A stretch of DNA of 64,000 bases from Rhabdornis inornatus (GCA_013397075.1 VWZS01004853.1:1-64000); one strand, 5' to 3'; numbered from the stretch's first letter, positions 47,243 to 60,862 are shown. Numbers and translations: made by a program. The notes: generated from the sequence alone by a model not told the origin.

Positions 47243-50200
47243 CGGAATCCGGTCGCGGGTGACCGGAGTGAGGAGAGGGCGCCTGGCCCCGACGGGAACG
47301 GAGCCCACGGGTTGTGCTGTGCGGCCCCTGGCGCTGGCCCTGTCCCGGCCCTCGCCGCCGCTTTGTTTACGGCGGTGAGGGGAGGGACGTGAGAGAGGAC
47401 AGCGTGTGGCCGGGCGGCCCTACCCGGCGTCGCCGCGGGGGCATGAGTAGGGCAAAGACGGAGCAGGGATCGACTGCTGCGTATGCTCGGCGTTGCCGGG
47501 CCGCCCCCCACCTGGGCTCCGGATCTCCTGCCCCGGGGAGACGCAGCCTCCACCGATCCCCTCCACGGCCCGCGCTCCGTCTTCTTCCGCCCCTTCCTCC
47601 CCGGCCGCGGCCCCACCCGTACGTGCCCAGCCTTCTCAGCCGGCGGCCCCCGGGGTGGGAGCGCTGCTCGCACAGCCCCGCGGGCCGAGCGTAAAGCGGC
47701 GGCCGCCGCCGGGCTCGTCTCGCCCCACGCCCGCACCCATCCTGCTGGCTCCGGCCGCCCCTCGGGACAGCGGGGCCGCGCAGCTGCCGGGCAGCCACCG
47801 CCGCAGGGGATGGCGGGGCTGGGAGCGGGCCAGGCCGGCCGGGAATGGCGGGACGGAGCGGGGAGGGGGGCACGGAGCCGGGCTTTGTTCCCGGCCCCGC
47901 CCCGCCTGGGGGTGCCCGGGGGCTCCGGCGGAGAAACGCGCGTCCCGGCTCCTGGTGGGGAGGGCGGTGCGGGCGAGCAGCGACGCCCCCGGCTGCCCGT
48001 GCCGCCCTCCGTGCAGCTGGCCCGCTCCCCCGCCTTCGGGTGAAACTTGGGAGACTTGAGCGGCAAAGTAGTAGACGTGTGTGCGCGCCCTTCGCTTAGT
48101 GTGCAGCGCCTCGCTGATGGAGTCGCTCTGAGGTGCTTTCAGGACCAAGTTCGTCTTCTACAGTTTTTACAACCTCAGATAGCCGTACTTGTGTGGCTGT
48201 AAGTATTGTAGAGGTTTAATTAGTTTTCCCTTCTCCAGTTTCAAGTGTATGTTTCTGTTATTTTGGTAATGTGATAATTTTTGTTGCTCAGTGGGCAGTT
48301 CAGTTTGTGTCTTGAGCAGAAATCACTGTTTGACAAGCAGGGTAGCTCTAGCTAAAACATCCTGAGGAATCAGACGGAAAACATAAAAAACCCCTCTGAA
48401 AACCCAACAAATCTCAAGTATTTTGGTGGTCACTCATACTGAGGGGATTGCAAAAGCAATTTGCTAATACGATCTTGAAGAATAGTAAGGTAGTCTGGAG
48501 ACAAGGCAGCAGGAGTGTAACCTGGACTTCCTTGAGAATTACAAATCTCAAATGGACATTAGAGAAGAAATATACTAAACCAGAAAACTAGTTCTTTACT
48601 CCATGCACTGCATATCTCCCTGCTGCAGACTTCATGGAGTATATCGAGTACTTTGAGAAAGAAGGTGATTTGCTGATTGAGGGTTGAGCAAAGAGTGAAA
48701 TTAACTGTTGTTTCTTAAGAAGTATTTCCTCACCGTGTCATTTCCTCAGTAGACTGTTTCAGTCACTTTGCTTCTGTATTGTTACTGTCATGCTGAGGAT
48801 ATGTGCCGAATACTTCAGAACTTTGTGGAAGATCGTTTACCAAGTGCTGTAAAACCACACTGATTCTTATCTTGTGACACTGTCTCAGGAAGGAAACAAA
48901 CCCCTCCGTAAAAACTGTGTTGCAGGTTTAGTAAGTCACATACTTAAAGATGAGAACATTTTCAGTGTTAAAAGCGTCCTTTATCTGGGGTTTGTAGAGG
49001 TCCTTAGTGGTACTTGATGGTGGTTGTTGCCAGTAGACAACTGACTTCCCTGGGCAAATTGCTGCTGCGAATGACTCCTTATTTATATTCCAAAATTGAT
49101 TTGGTTAAAGTCTGTGCTGACTTCTCTGGAAGTGGTTTCCTTGGAGCAGAGTGATGGTATGTTGCTTTGGGATTTTGTAGAACATTGTTGCTGAGCTTCA
49201 TTTCAAAAGAAAAGTTGTTTAATTCTTTTGTGAGGTTAGTTAAGGTAAAGTTGGAAAATTCGATTCTGATTCTGTTTGACTGGCCTAAGTGAACCAAAGC
49301 ATGGTGATAGCTGGTTTTCGTGTAATAGCATAATACTTCTAAGAAGGGAAGTTGGAGGTTGTAGAGGCTAAGGCAAAAAGTAGAACATTTTTCACGTTAC
49401 TGTGTTAATGCTTTGCAGAGTCATCCAGCTAGGCTTCAACAGCTCAAGAGTGGTCCTCATATGTTTAATTCACTGTGAATGCTTGTCTTTCTAATTTGTG
49501 GTGATAAAATTAATTGGCATGCTGAAAGTTTTTGCTAATGCAGTTGAGATCATGCTGTCTGTATTTACTCTTTTTTTAAGACCTTAAGAAGATTATAATT
49601 CCCTTCAGTGGCTATGCATCAAGGAAAACAATTTAGAAAACTGTATTCGGCATCAGGCAGGAGTTGCCTATTCTATATCTAGCTTTGTATTTCAGGGGGT
49701 TTTGTCTTCGTCATCTTGCTGGGTGAAGACTACTACATTATTGTGTAAAGGGCCAAAGGACAAGTTTAATTTTTTTTGTCTGAGTTCCTTAAGAGATGCG
49801 AAGGCAAACTTTTCACTTCAGTGGACTTGCATAATACAGGACATGGGTGTATAATGTGCTCCTAGCTTAGAGTGCCATGAGTTCTTAGCAGTTTTTGCCT
49901 ACATTTAAGCCTTAGTTTAGAAGAAACTGTAGGTGTTGTGCAGATAATGTCGGAGGAAGGAGCTATGTACACATGTGGGTTATGTGAGTTACTGTGAGAA
50001 AAATGAGGATAATATTTCAGGGTTTGTGACCCTGTACCTGTAGGTACTGGCCTGCCTTACCAGTAGAAAGTGCGATGTAGCTTATCGTCAGTGGGAGGGC
50101 AGCTGGCGTAGCACACGGCCTGGCTGTGGTTTGCTGCTTTGTGCACCTTCTGCGTGCTCGCACCCAAACAACTTTGAACCTTTACAACTTTTGTATCTGT

Positions 50201-53200
50201 AATAATTCTCCCAGGAATCACAGTGGGCTGGAGAAGTGTTGCAATGTTAGGAGGTTTTAGAATTCAGCATTATTCTTGTCTGGTCTTGCTCTAAATCCTG
50301 ATGAACTCCAGTAATAGATCTTAGCCAGGCTGACTCAGCTAGGGTTGCTTCTGCCTTTTTATATTTACTAAAAGAGCAGTTCTTTCTGATATTTAGCTTG
50401 CTTGTCCTCAGTGCTCGACAGTTTGAGTGTCTGTGTACTGCCATATAGCTCTGTCTCTTCTAAGACTTGTGTTGTCCTTACTTTCCTTCCTTCCCCTCCC
50501 CCAAATCTATTATAATCCTATTTCCCTCTGACATGAACACTTCCCAGGAAGAATGACAGAATACAATCTCAAACAGCAAGTGTCCAATACCACCACTGGA
50601 AGATATCAAAAAGGAAAAAAATCCCCTCGAGTAAGTTAAACTACAGTGTTTGCTCTGGACATGGCTTAAGTTTTGAGGCATTTTTGCATTTATCCCTAGT
50701 TTTTCCTAGTGATTTATGTTTGCATGCAAAAATAGAAGAGGAACAAGTATTTGTTAAAAGCAAAACCAGACTTCTAAAGTTGAATTTGAAGATCTCTGAA
50801 ATGTCTAAATATTTGATCTGGTACAAGGACCTGATGCCCTGATGCTGTTGCTGTAAGGTTTGGGGTTTTATTGGTTTGTTCTTTACGTAGGTATTCTTGC
50901 TCTTGTCACCAGAAGCAACATGAGGTTTTTTTTTTGTGGTTAGTGACAATAGTCAAAGCTGAGCTGTGAGGAGTTTGCATAGACCGTGGTCCAGGAGGAC
51001 CTTTCTTCCATCATTCCAGCTGCTGCTTTGGCAGCTGGTCCATACTGGTGTAAGAGAACTTTACTTTTCGAGGGCTGGGGCTGGCCTAGCCTGAAATAGC
51101 TACAGACAAGTGTGTCTAGCAGTAGGCTTGGGACTACTGACGTGCCACTTGAGTGGGCTGGTGGTTGCTTTGGAATTAGTGTGGTTACCTATTTTCTTCT
51201 TATTCCCTGTATCCCAGAAAATGGGAGAAGACTCCTGGCTTGGACCTTTTTCTCCCCTTCTTAGATTTTTTTTTTAGTGAAGTTACATGAGATGGTCATG
51301 ATAATAAAAAATAAGCTTTGTGTGTTTTGTCAGCTAGCTATTGGAAGGCTGTTTCAAAACTAAATAACTGATACTTTGGGAATATTTGTAATTTTGTGTT
51401 AAAGCAGTTTGTCAGTGGCAGTTGCGAACATTATTTTTCATCTTGGGTAGCAATTTTTTCTTTTTAATGTTTGTTTTCCCTTATCTTGAGTGTTTCTAGA
51501 GAGTAATAGTATAATTTTGCTAAACCAGCTAAGCCAGATTCTCTCTTGTTTGGGTGAGATTTCTTATTCACCTTATTGTACTAAAATGCTGTAATTGCCT
51601 TCTTCATATATTAATTAGTCTTTTTAGCATGCCTTGGCCAGACTTTTATAAAGTATTCCAGGGAAGGTTCCAGTGGGACTTTATAAAGGTTTTTAAATAC
51701 TTTGGTGGGTGTATCTTGCTCGTAAACCTTAGGGATCTTGTTTTCCTTCCACAGTCCTCTCAAGGTTTCTCTTTGTCTTCATAAACTGCAACTTATAACA
51801 AAAAATATTACTGCTCAAGTATGTTACATTAAGGGGGAAGAGAAGCTGTAGGTTAAATGCAGCTTTAGTAAGTATCACTTCTGCCAACAGTCCTTGGGCC
51901 TACTATAGTTTGGGTCCCGTTGGCATGATGTTGGTCATACTTGTGCAGAGAGTATCCAAGGAGCTCGAAGATACTCTGGCAGGTGCAAGTAAGCGAGGGA
52001 GGAGAAAATAAAACAGTGTGTGCTAAAAAGATCATTGTGAGGTTATGGCTAAGACCTGCCTTGAAATATGCAATCCCATTTGCTTAGCCTTTCACAGGCT
52101 TGCTGCTGTTGCACTTTCACTGCTGTTTTTTTGTAGCAGTCTCAAGGACAATAATTGCATAGGTTTTGCCAGCCCTATGCAGTTAAGTTTGTTTGGAGTA
52201 ACTGAATATAATGTTGGATATGTTTGTAAAATAAGAGCTGGAGAGAGCATTAAAACTACAAATAGAGATAGTTTTGTTGTACTTGATCCAGAAGATCAGG
52301 CTCTAGTAATTCAGTGTGGGAGACTGTTTAAGGAGATGGATTAATTTTTTTAAAAAGTGAAGGAATATCTATACCATAAGGCTTGGGAGTGTTCTGATAA
52401 AATGAGACCAGAGGAATTTGCATTTGAAGTTGATGTTGCAAAGAATGACTTTATTTCTCCACTGGTGTTGTCCAGTTTTGCAAAATAAAGAAGCATCTTC
52501 TTTTGTAATTGCCATGTCCTAAGAGGACTTGGAACTAAGTAGACCTGGACAAAGGCTGATTCTCTTTAGAGGTATTAGCATGGAAAATAGCTGAAGTGTT
52601 CCGAGTAATTTTTATTTGTCTTTCATGAGGATAGTCCTTATCAGCACCACTTCTGCTCTTGTGCTAAATCAGAAGAACTGCTGGGGTTATGCCCATGGCA
52701 GCTGGACATTTTGACGATTGATTGATGGAATTTTCATGGTTTTTAATTGAGCTAATCTAATCTGCCAGTAATGCTGACTGTGTTTAGAAAAAATGCTGTA
52801 AGCAAAAATACTAAGATTTCTACCTACATCAACCAATATAATCTGAAAATCTGAAGAATTACTGCTCTGTGCACTGTGACTGGCCTGTTTATTCCCTGGG
52901 ATAAGGTGATGAGTAGTCACTGGTCCCATGATGGCTGTTGATGTGACTCGGGGTACTCCTGGATAACCCCACATCAACTCAAAAAAAGAAAGGAATTGCA
53001 AATGAGTGCTCTTATTCTTTGCAGGAGTAGCACTATGTGTAGGTGTCCCTGACATCTTCACTTGCATATGGCAAACCTGGTATTCTTTCTTGACAAAGAA
53101 ATAATGGAGATCTTGCCCCATTCCCTCTGTTTCTTCAGTTTAGACTTTACCATTGCCACCCTATTTGAAATTACTTTGGGGTTAGATGTTGCATATAAAA

Positions 53201-55651
53201 TTTGGGATCAGAGGTTTTTTTTCAGATGGAGTTGATACGTGTGTTTGTGTGTATATTTATATGTATTTATATGCACCCACCTGCAGAATTGATAGGTGGA
53301 TAGCTGGGGAGGATGAGAGTGGTAGATACCAAGTGTGGGAACAGAAGGCTGAGTAAACAGAAGTACAAAATAAGTAGAACAAGCTTTTGGTGCAGGAAAC
53401 TGAGAGTTTTTACCTACACATTTCTTTAGCATTTTTATAGTTTTGGGCCTTTGCTATATTAGGGGAAAAATGAACCTTATTTAAAAGCATTTATGAACAC
53501 TTCTCTTCCTGTAAGTCATGATCAGGCTATGATATTATAGTCTGTAATTCAAAATCTGTAAACAAACCATAAGTTAGGCACAGATTGTACTTGTATTTTT
53601 GTGGCGCTGAGGTAAATTGTGTGCAACTGATTTGATCCAGTTTGAAGCCCAATCTTGTGTCTCCTGGGAGGGTATCTAAAGGTATTGCATAGTGTATTCT
53701 GTGTTGTGACGTAGTGCAAGTTGTTGTTATCTTGTCTATCCTTTTAAAATTAAGAATAAATAATTCAATTTTCAAATATGTCCTAGTCTCCATAATTTGA
53801 AAGTAGTTTTTATTGCATGTTCCCATCAAACCATATGTAGTATATCAAAGTCTTACATCTAACTTATGTAATTTAAAGGCATAAAATCTTTGTGACTCTA
53901 GCTCAATGATACAGATGTTCCAAGTTTAAGAACTGACATTTGTTAGGGACAAAGGACATTCTAAATTTTGCAGGTGGCTGTTTGAAAACTACTATGTGAT
54001 TATTATGGGAAGACTAGAATGCAGAGGAGAGAGAGGAATCACGAGAGTTTTCTTAATGTTGTGTGCCTAGAAACAAGAATAATTCAGCTACTTTAATGTT
54101 TATGTTATTGTTATGCTGGAGAATGCAGACTGGCCTCATTTGAGCTTTTTTTTAAAGTGAAAAAAAAATATATCACAGATCTCACCCTGTGTAAATACAG
54201 ACTCTATGAACTCTACGGTTTAGGAAAAAAGAATGGCTTGAGATGGTCTGCAGGTACAACAAAGTCCCCATTCTGATCATTGTAGTTCAAAAGCAGTTAG
54301 CACTACTGCTTTTTATGCAGTATTTGTGTTCTATTTCCAGAGGCCAGAGATAATTGCACTAGGTTGGGATATATCAATTGAAATGTTTTTCTGCAGCTGC
54401 TTGAGTAGCTAAGAAATCTGCTAACTGATGTTATGCTTGCTATATTATATATTATTGATGTTCTACTTCATTGTTGTCCAGTCAGCATATTGGAAGAACT
54501 ACTGGTGTTTTATATATAGGACCTGAGTTTAACCTCTATTGAAGATGCTTTGAGAGGAGGAAGTGGGGAAAACAGCTTCCTGCTGTGTTCAGGGGAGTAA
54601 AGTGGTGAGGCTTTTTTTGGTGTGGGTGGGGCAGTAGGGAGTTGTTATTTATTTATTTAATTCATATAGACTTGGGACTGAATGTGCATAAAGTTAATGA
54701 TAGTTCCTCCTAATGTTATATCGTAACTAGGAAAAATTGCCACATTTTTCATTGTGTAGATACAGTACAGAACTGGTCAGTGTTCTATAGTTTTTAGCAC
54801 TTTTTAAAGAAGAGAATGTATTTTGAGCCTTAACAGTCTGTTAAGGAAAGAAATATTCTACATAAGATGTTGATTTCTTTATCATTCCTTAATTTCAAGT
54901 GCTTAAACCCTGCTAGATGCTGATCTTCAAAAGCTGATTGAATAAAAAGGGATTGTTGATTTTGGTTTGAGGAAATTGCCAAAAGCAGTTTGAAGGTGTG
55001 ATATAAAGTCCTGTTCTTTGATTCTAATTTATTTAGTTTCAGGCTCATTTTTAGTTTAGCTGTGCTTGCAATTTATTTTGTAGAAAGGGAAAAAAGGAGT
55101 TTAGTTTCTAAAGCCGTTTAGCCTTTTTTGCGTTTTCTCAATTGTTGCCATAGTGGTGGTGATGCAGAGGGCAGAGTTTAAGCTTGTTGCCTACGCTGCA
55201 CGCTCATGGAAGTTCTCATTTTTCCTGTGGCTGAAACTTTGTTAATGTAGATCATGGTGAGCAGTGGTGTTCAGATGAATGCAAACTGTTGTGTTTTACT
55301 GTTGCAGGCAGCAGCGCATCTGAAGAGAAGATTATGGTTGTTGCTCTTTATAAGGGTCTGCTGTTTTCTCTTCCTAGCGCATAGGAAATAAGAAGGCACA
55401 GGTGATGGTAAATTCTAGGGGACATAAGATTAGGCAAGCTGGAGTCTTACTCATTTCTTCTCTTGGAAATATTTGTGTTCCAGCACAAATTTTTAAATAC
55501 TACACAGACTTAGACTTAGCTATTTTCCTGGTGGAAGCAACATTTCATTAAGGTAGTCTGAACGTCTGAATTGCTTACAACCTCTCATGCTAAGAGGAAA
55601 GAACTGTAATTTCTTGGTCTTCTGCAGATCACTTGCAGATTGAACACTTGC

Positions 55652-55708
55652 AGAGAAAGTATTTCTCTGCTGCAGTTTCTCAAAAAGCAGCAGAGAAGTA
55701 CTTTCTCT
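55652..55708 (+). ncRNA. Hairpin with 22-bp stem, candidate microRNA precursor
   Basis: Arm 55652-55673 is the reverse complement of 55687-55708 over all 22 positions except one, which is a G-U pair in + strand RNA. The loop is 13 bases (55674-55686). Size and pairing fit a short pre-miRNA, and the sense strand would be co-transcribed with FRYL. Pairing does not clearly extend below the stem, which most pri-miRNAs need, so a chance fold-back or MITE remnant is possible. Confidence 0.3.
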
Positions 55709-58700
55709 CAGATTGCTAGTACAGATTAATAGTTGATGTAATTGAAGATAGTTAAGGTCACTTTTTGGGGGTCCCGAAATATTTAGCTGAAGAGCCACTC
55801 TAAATCAACAGTCAGAAAATAGCAGGGGTAAAGCAGCAATCAGAGGGCATTAGCACCTTAGAAAGGTATAGCTGCATCACTGTTTTCTGAAGGCACTGGG
55901 TTCCTTGTCTTGTGGCATTAGTAAAGGCAGCTTTTCTAAAGAGAATTATCTGAGAAACTGAAAATGTCTTAGGCCTAGATGGCAATATCCATTCTACTGT
56001 GGTAAAACTACAGTCTGAGTTTTAGAATGCTGCTAATACTTTGAAATGAGACTCCAAAAGATAAAAAGTTGTGGTAAAGATTCAAAGAACAGGAAGGGTT
56101 TGTGGCCCTGACCCAGTGGATATGATTTGGAATTCACTTACTTAGTCCATTTTCATGCAAACTAAGGAAAAGAGAATTCAAATAACCCATTTTAAAGTTA
56201 GACTATTCATGGTCAAATTATTACACATTTAGTACCAAGCCCTCAAATTTATCTTGCAAATCCTTCTTCACTACAAATGGGAGTATTTTCAACTGAATGT
56301 CGTCAGTTTTTAAATGGAGTGCTGTTTGTAATTCTTGGAAGAAGAAAGTGTTGAACCAGTAAAACACATGTAGTTTTCAGGTGCAGGTGGTTGGTTATAT
56401 TCCAAAGTTTTGTTATGACCGAGATAAGCAGTTTTTTCTTCTTGTCCCATGAATCCTTTTAGGTGATCTTGATGTGCTTTTTGAGTGTTATCTCAGTTCC
56501 GTATCAGTTATATAAAAGCTGAACCTACATTAATATCATGCCAATGATCTATACACCTTCCAGTTGCAAGATTTGTATTTAATGAAGTTCTCCCTGCCCA
56601 AGCCCCCTGAAGGTTTGGTTTTTGCATTATTGAGCCTGTGTCTCTCCTGTTTATGGCTTTTGTGGTTCCTCACAGTTAATTGATCAGCACCCATCCAGCC
56701 TCACTGGTTGTGTGGATTGTGGAGTGGAAAAAAAGCTGTTTTTCAGTAAGGAGGTAGGTGGTGGAACTGGGAGAATATTGCAGGAGTACTGTGTTCTTGA
56801 TAGCATTTGAACATGATGAACACTCAGTTCATCATGTACCATTTTTAGTTTGTGGTGTTGGTTATTGTTATACACTATTAATATACTTGAAACTTTTACA
56901 GGAAGCAAAAGAACCAAGTTGTTACTAAAAATCTTCTGTTGATACACAGCGCACCAAGCTTCAGTAAGGAAATGTAGTGGATTTGGGTTTAAGGAGCCTG
57001 GGAAACACATTCCCCCTTTTTATTTTTACAAAATCCAATTTTATGAGGTAATTAGCTTAAAAGTGGCTTCTGTAATATTCAGGTGCTCTCAAGCTCTTCT
57101 TTTTGCTCTTTCTGATGTCAGTCACCAATGTCACTTGGGAGGACAGCAAGCCATAAGCTCAGTATTGTCCAGTAGTGCATGCTGTTGCTGAGGAAAAGGT
57201 TGGGAACAAGGGGACTGGTCAGCCACTGGAAATCTTTCAGCCTTCTGCTATCATTTCCCTGTGCTGTAGTAGAAAAAATGTGTAATTAGTCTGTAACAGG
57301 AAAGTCTTGTATATAGTCAATATGTTGTATAATAAATCTAGTTTATAGTTAACAGTGTTGTTTTCTTCCTTCTACCTCCTGTATGAGGGGTGGTGTAAGT
57401 TGACAAGAGGACCAGAGCTCACCGGGGCAGTGTGTTATCTTAGGAGTGCTTGTGACAGCAGGTTACTTAGCTCTAAAAAATGCTGAAGTTATGGGTCAGC
57501 CACAGGTTTGGGTAACTGTAGTGCTATTGTGTAAGTGTTTGTCCCTAAACTTCAAGCTTTTTCTTGTACTTTTTCAAATGATGTCATAAAAGCTGATATA
57601 GTTCATCTCTGCCTTTATTCTAACTGTGTAAAAGCAAACAATGTATTGTTTACATTACAAGCCTCGTTAAGGTTTGTAGCATGGAAGCACCACTTCTAGC
57701 ACATGGCTAAAACTATGAGTATTTCTTTCTTTCTTTTGAAGTATCATCTTATTAAATCTTTTGGGCCAGTAATTATAAAGAAGGCTCCAATTTAGTGTCT
57801 TGTATGAATCTTCTCAAATGAAGGTGCTGGTACTTTGATTTCCAGCAACGTTAGTGTTAATCCCCATGCCTGAAGTTTTTGGAAGTGACCTGCTGCACCA
57901 CCTCTCCTACGCTTAGCAGTGTGTGCTGAATTGGAGCATCTTAATTGCTGCTCAAGAGCTAAAGCTGAGTTCTGTCTTGCATAGTGGCCAACATTATAGC
58001 AGCTACTCTGTGAATATGATACAACAGCTTGAAAATAATGCTCTGTGAACACTCCTCCCCCCCCACCCCCGCAAAGTTGATGTAATTAGAAGTTACATGT
58101 GCTGTTACTTGATCAGATTTGAAGTTGGCTGGATTTTTAGTTGTGTTTTCCAATTCAGGTTGTTAGAGGAGTTCTGAATTCTTTCAGAGGTAGCATCAGT
58201 TTTCTTTGTACTATTTTTTGAACCTTACGATAGCAAACCTCTTATATTTTCAACTTTATGATGTTTCTTTTTTCATGTTCTGCTTCTTAACTTTTCATAA
58301 ATCTTCTGTAGGGGTGAACCCCAAACACTGAAACTGCACCTGTGTGATACCTTTGACTTCAAATCTGATAAAGTTAGTTACATTTTAACTTGTCAGCTCC
58401 CCCTAGGAAATGAAGCCAAATGACCCGGCAATATGCAGTAGCTACTGTAAGCTTCACTGGCATCTCTTGGAGACTTTTGACCTTTTTGCTACCTTTACTG
58501 ATACTTTCTTTTTCCTGTAGTCAGAGTTAATCTGACCAGATTGATTCTGTAGAGTACCTCAGATTGTATTCAAATCTAACTGTTCTTGAAGTTCTGGGTA
58601 GCAGATACAGTATAAAATTTGTTATTGCTCAGTGTGTACAAAAAAACTTGAGCACATTGCATGGGTTTTTGTGGGCTTCCCCCGCTCTGATCTCTTTCCA

Positions 58701-59828
58701 AACCATCTACTAGCTGAACTGACAGTACCTTCCTAAAGCTTGGACAGTCAAGTCAGTTTTCAGCTTAACTTTTTTTCCTTCCTTAAGCAGCTGGGCTGTT
58801 GGGTGGTGTAGGGGGAAGAGGAGGGAGGGAGGATTAAGGGAAAGGAAGGGGAGATTAAGCCTGGTGGGGTGAGGAAGGAAGATGTGTTTGTATGTGTTTG
58901 CTCTGAGGGCAGCAAGCAGGGAAGCCTCTAAACAGAATGGATTATGTACCTGCGAACTTATGTTTTGCTTGAGGTACTGAGCTGAAATGTCAGCATGTGG
59001 CAGTGTGGATTTCTGTCTGGGTATGAAGAGTAATAAGGCATGGGTTTGATTGTGTTAAAGTGCTGTTCCCAGTGATTTTATCTGGGAAGGAGTTAAAGGA
59101 CAGCAAAACCCACTCTCTTTCAAAATGGGGTGAGTGTAAGGTTTGGCATGAGCTGATTTAAACTATTGCTTACCTTTAATTTTAAAAAATGGAGCAAAAA
59201 GAAGATAAAAAAGGGAATAGTACAATTTATTGATGTAGGTAGGATGAAAGGTGATACATTTCTGCTGTGCAGAAAACTATGTTAACTTACCTTAATTGTC
59301 CGAGGAGGTAAAAGTGACGTGTATTTGATGCACTGCACTGTCAAGTGCGCAGACTGTGGAAAACAGTTGACATTTTTATTAAAGAATTGCAAAGTTTAAC
59401 AGGTAAAATTCGTAGTCAGAATTTTGTCTGTCTTTAAATGCTTCCCTTTGTAATTGGTCGAGTCTTTAGAACACTTGAATAGTTTTTCCAAGGAATTACG
59501 TAATGCATTCCCAATTTATATATAAACATCAGGTTGCCTCCTATTTGCAAAAGTTTATCTAATTTTCTTGCTTGTCTCACAGTCCCACTTTTAAGTTCTC
59601 TTTAGCATCTTGAAATCTTCAGGATGTGGCTTTTTACTTTTAGATTGCACTTATATGGGTCTCTCTTTTGTATTTTTGGAAACACTAATTAAGAAGTGGA
59701 ACAAATTGTACGTAAAAGAATCGATGATGATTCAATAGTTCACACATCCTTAAAGGAAACTACTGCATTTGTGCTGCATCAGAGCACTGAAAATCATGTT
59801 GAATGTACAGGGATTTTTACAAATTTTT

Positions 59829-59897
59829 CCTGGAAAATTTTCAAGCTATGGAATTTTAAAATTCCTGGAATTTTTCAAGCTATAGATTTTAAAAAGA
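59829..59897 (+). repeat. 35-bp tandem duplication, two copies
   Basis: Copies begin with cctgg at 59829 and 59864. Both contain tttcaagctat followed by g-attttaaa, with several differences. Confidence 0.6.
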
Positions 59898-60610
59898 AGA
59901 AAAAAAAAATTTGCCATATAAACTAAATGTTCCCGGATGGTGGACTGCTACTGCATGATGAGACTTGAATTGTTAAAAGCAGTTGAAAGTGCTTCATCTG
60001 CCTTCAGGGTAAAATTAAAAATACTAAAGTGCTGCTTTTTTTTTTTTTTTTACTGTAATTTGGCACTATAGAAGAACAAAAAGAAACTGCTGCTTAGGCA
60101 AGTTGTGGCAAGTATGTCAGCTGCATACAAACTTCTATTGTGAAGGAATCTCCAGAAGTTCTCAAGGCTTTGTTAGGAAGACCCAGCTGAAGTATTGTTT
60201 TGTTTCTTTTTCTGACCACATCCTCCTGCTAACTGAGCAGACGAAAAAAAACAGAGAAGAAATTAATAAAAGGACTAATATGAAAAAATTGATTCAGAAT
60301 TACTTGCATTTTAGAGTGGTTATATATGATTAATAAAGATATGTTTGTAACTAAAGTGCAATTAAAATCTTTCATAAGGAATGGATGCATGCAGAATAGG
60401 CTGAGCGTGGGAAAGCAGATGTTATTTTGGTGTCAGTTTTAATTTTTCTCTTTCTTGGGGAAAAAAATCATTAAGAATAATTAGCTTCTGAGCAGAACAG
60501 TAGTTTTGAAGACAAATGTAACAAATAGATTTTGACAGTTTTTAACTTTTCAGTGATAAATTCAGAATTCTAAAGCATTGGGAAATTGTTGACATCTCTG
60601 TTAACTGTCT

Positions 60611-60664
60611 AAGGTTTGATTTTTTTTTTTTCTTTTTTTCCCTCCCCCCTCGTTTCTTTTTCAG
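60611..60664 (+). promoter_or_regulatory. FRYL: Long polypyrimidine tract and splice acceptor
   Basis: Over 40 bases almost entirely T and C, ending tttttcag at 60664. A very strong 3' splice-site context for the exon that follows. Confidence 0.7.
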
Positions 60665-60862
60665 GGTTCTGTACTTCATTTGTCTGTACTGTGTTTGGAG
60701 ATCTTTCTCCAGTTTTTGGCTACATACCAGCCGACTCAAAGCTGTTTACATCTTTGTCTACTCTTACATCGAAGCACAACGTGTGACTCGGGGAAAAATG
60801 TCTTGATGGATCCATCCTAAGTGTGATAGCTCTCATCAGTGGTTAACAATGGCTTCTAAGTG
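60665..60862 (+). CDS. FRYL: Probable FRYL 5' exon with candidate start codon (partial)
   Basis: Exon bounded by a strong acceptor and by donor AAGTG|gtaagg. Most of it is untranslated, with stops in all frames. Near its end, context aacaATGG starts a frame at 60849 reading M-A-S-K plus two bases of a split codon. Human FRYL begins MAS and then continues differently, so the start is plausible but not proven. FRYL is a ~3000-residue Furry-family scaffold protein linked to NDR kinases and cell polarity in its relatives. Its body must lie beyond 64000. Confidence 0.5.

Larger units (their letters stand above)
46300..48200 (+). promoter_or_regulatory. FRYL: Large CpG island, presumed FRYL promoter and first exon
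   Basis: 1.9 kb, very GC/CpG-rich. CCAAT boxes lie at 46909-46913 (forward) and 46946-46950 (ATTGG, reverse), and GC boxes near 46963 and 46977. Candidate first-exon donors are GGCG|gtgagg at 47374/47375 and GGCT|gtaagt at 48198/48199. FRYL is assigned by vertebrate gene order (FRYL is divergent from OCIAD1) and not by coding sequence. Frames up to 322 codons on both strands arise from lack of stops in GC-rich DNA. Confidence 0.6.
48199..60664 (+). other. FRYL: Probable FRYL intron 1
   Basis: About 12.5 kb without a recognisable coding exon. It contains the hairpin at 55652-55708 and a 35-bp tandem duplication at 59829-59897, both listed separately. ORFs (up to 144 codons at 52687-53121 on the - strand and 99 codons at 52045-52344) match no family that I know. 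Other non-coding first exons of FRYL could be hidden here. Confidence 0.5.

Noticed and set aside
47098..48066. 322-codon frame on the - strand and several others of 126-188 codons
   Set aside because: They lie in the FRYL CpG island, are Pro/Arg/Ala/Gly-rich in all frames, one crosses the N gap, and none shows a domain. Stop codons are simply rare in GC-rich DNA.
52045..52344. 99-codon + strand frame starting MAKTCLEICNPICLAF
   Set aside because: Has a hydrophobic stretch but no known family and no exon borders; probably chance.
52687..53121. 144-codon frame on the - strand in the FRYL intron
   Set aside because: No recognisable domain, no splice context, and it is antisense in an intron. 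Length alone is not enough.
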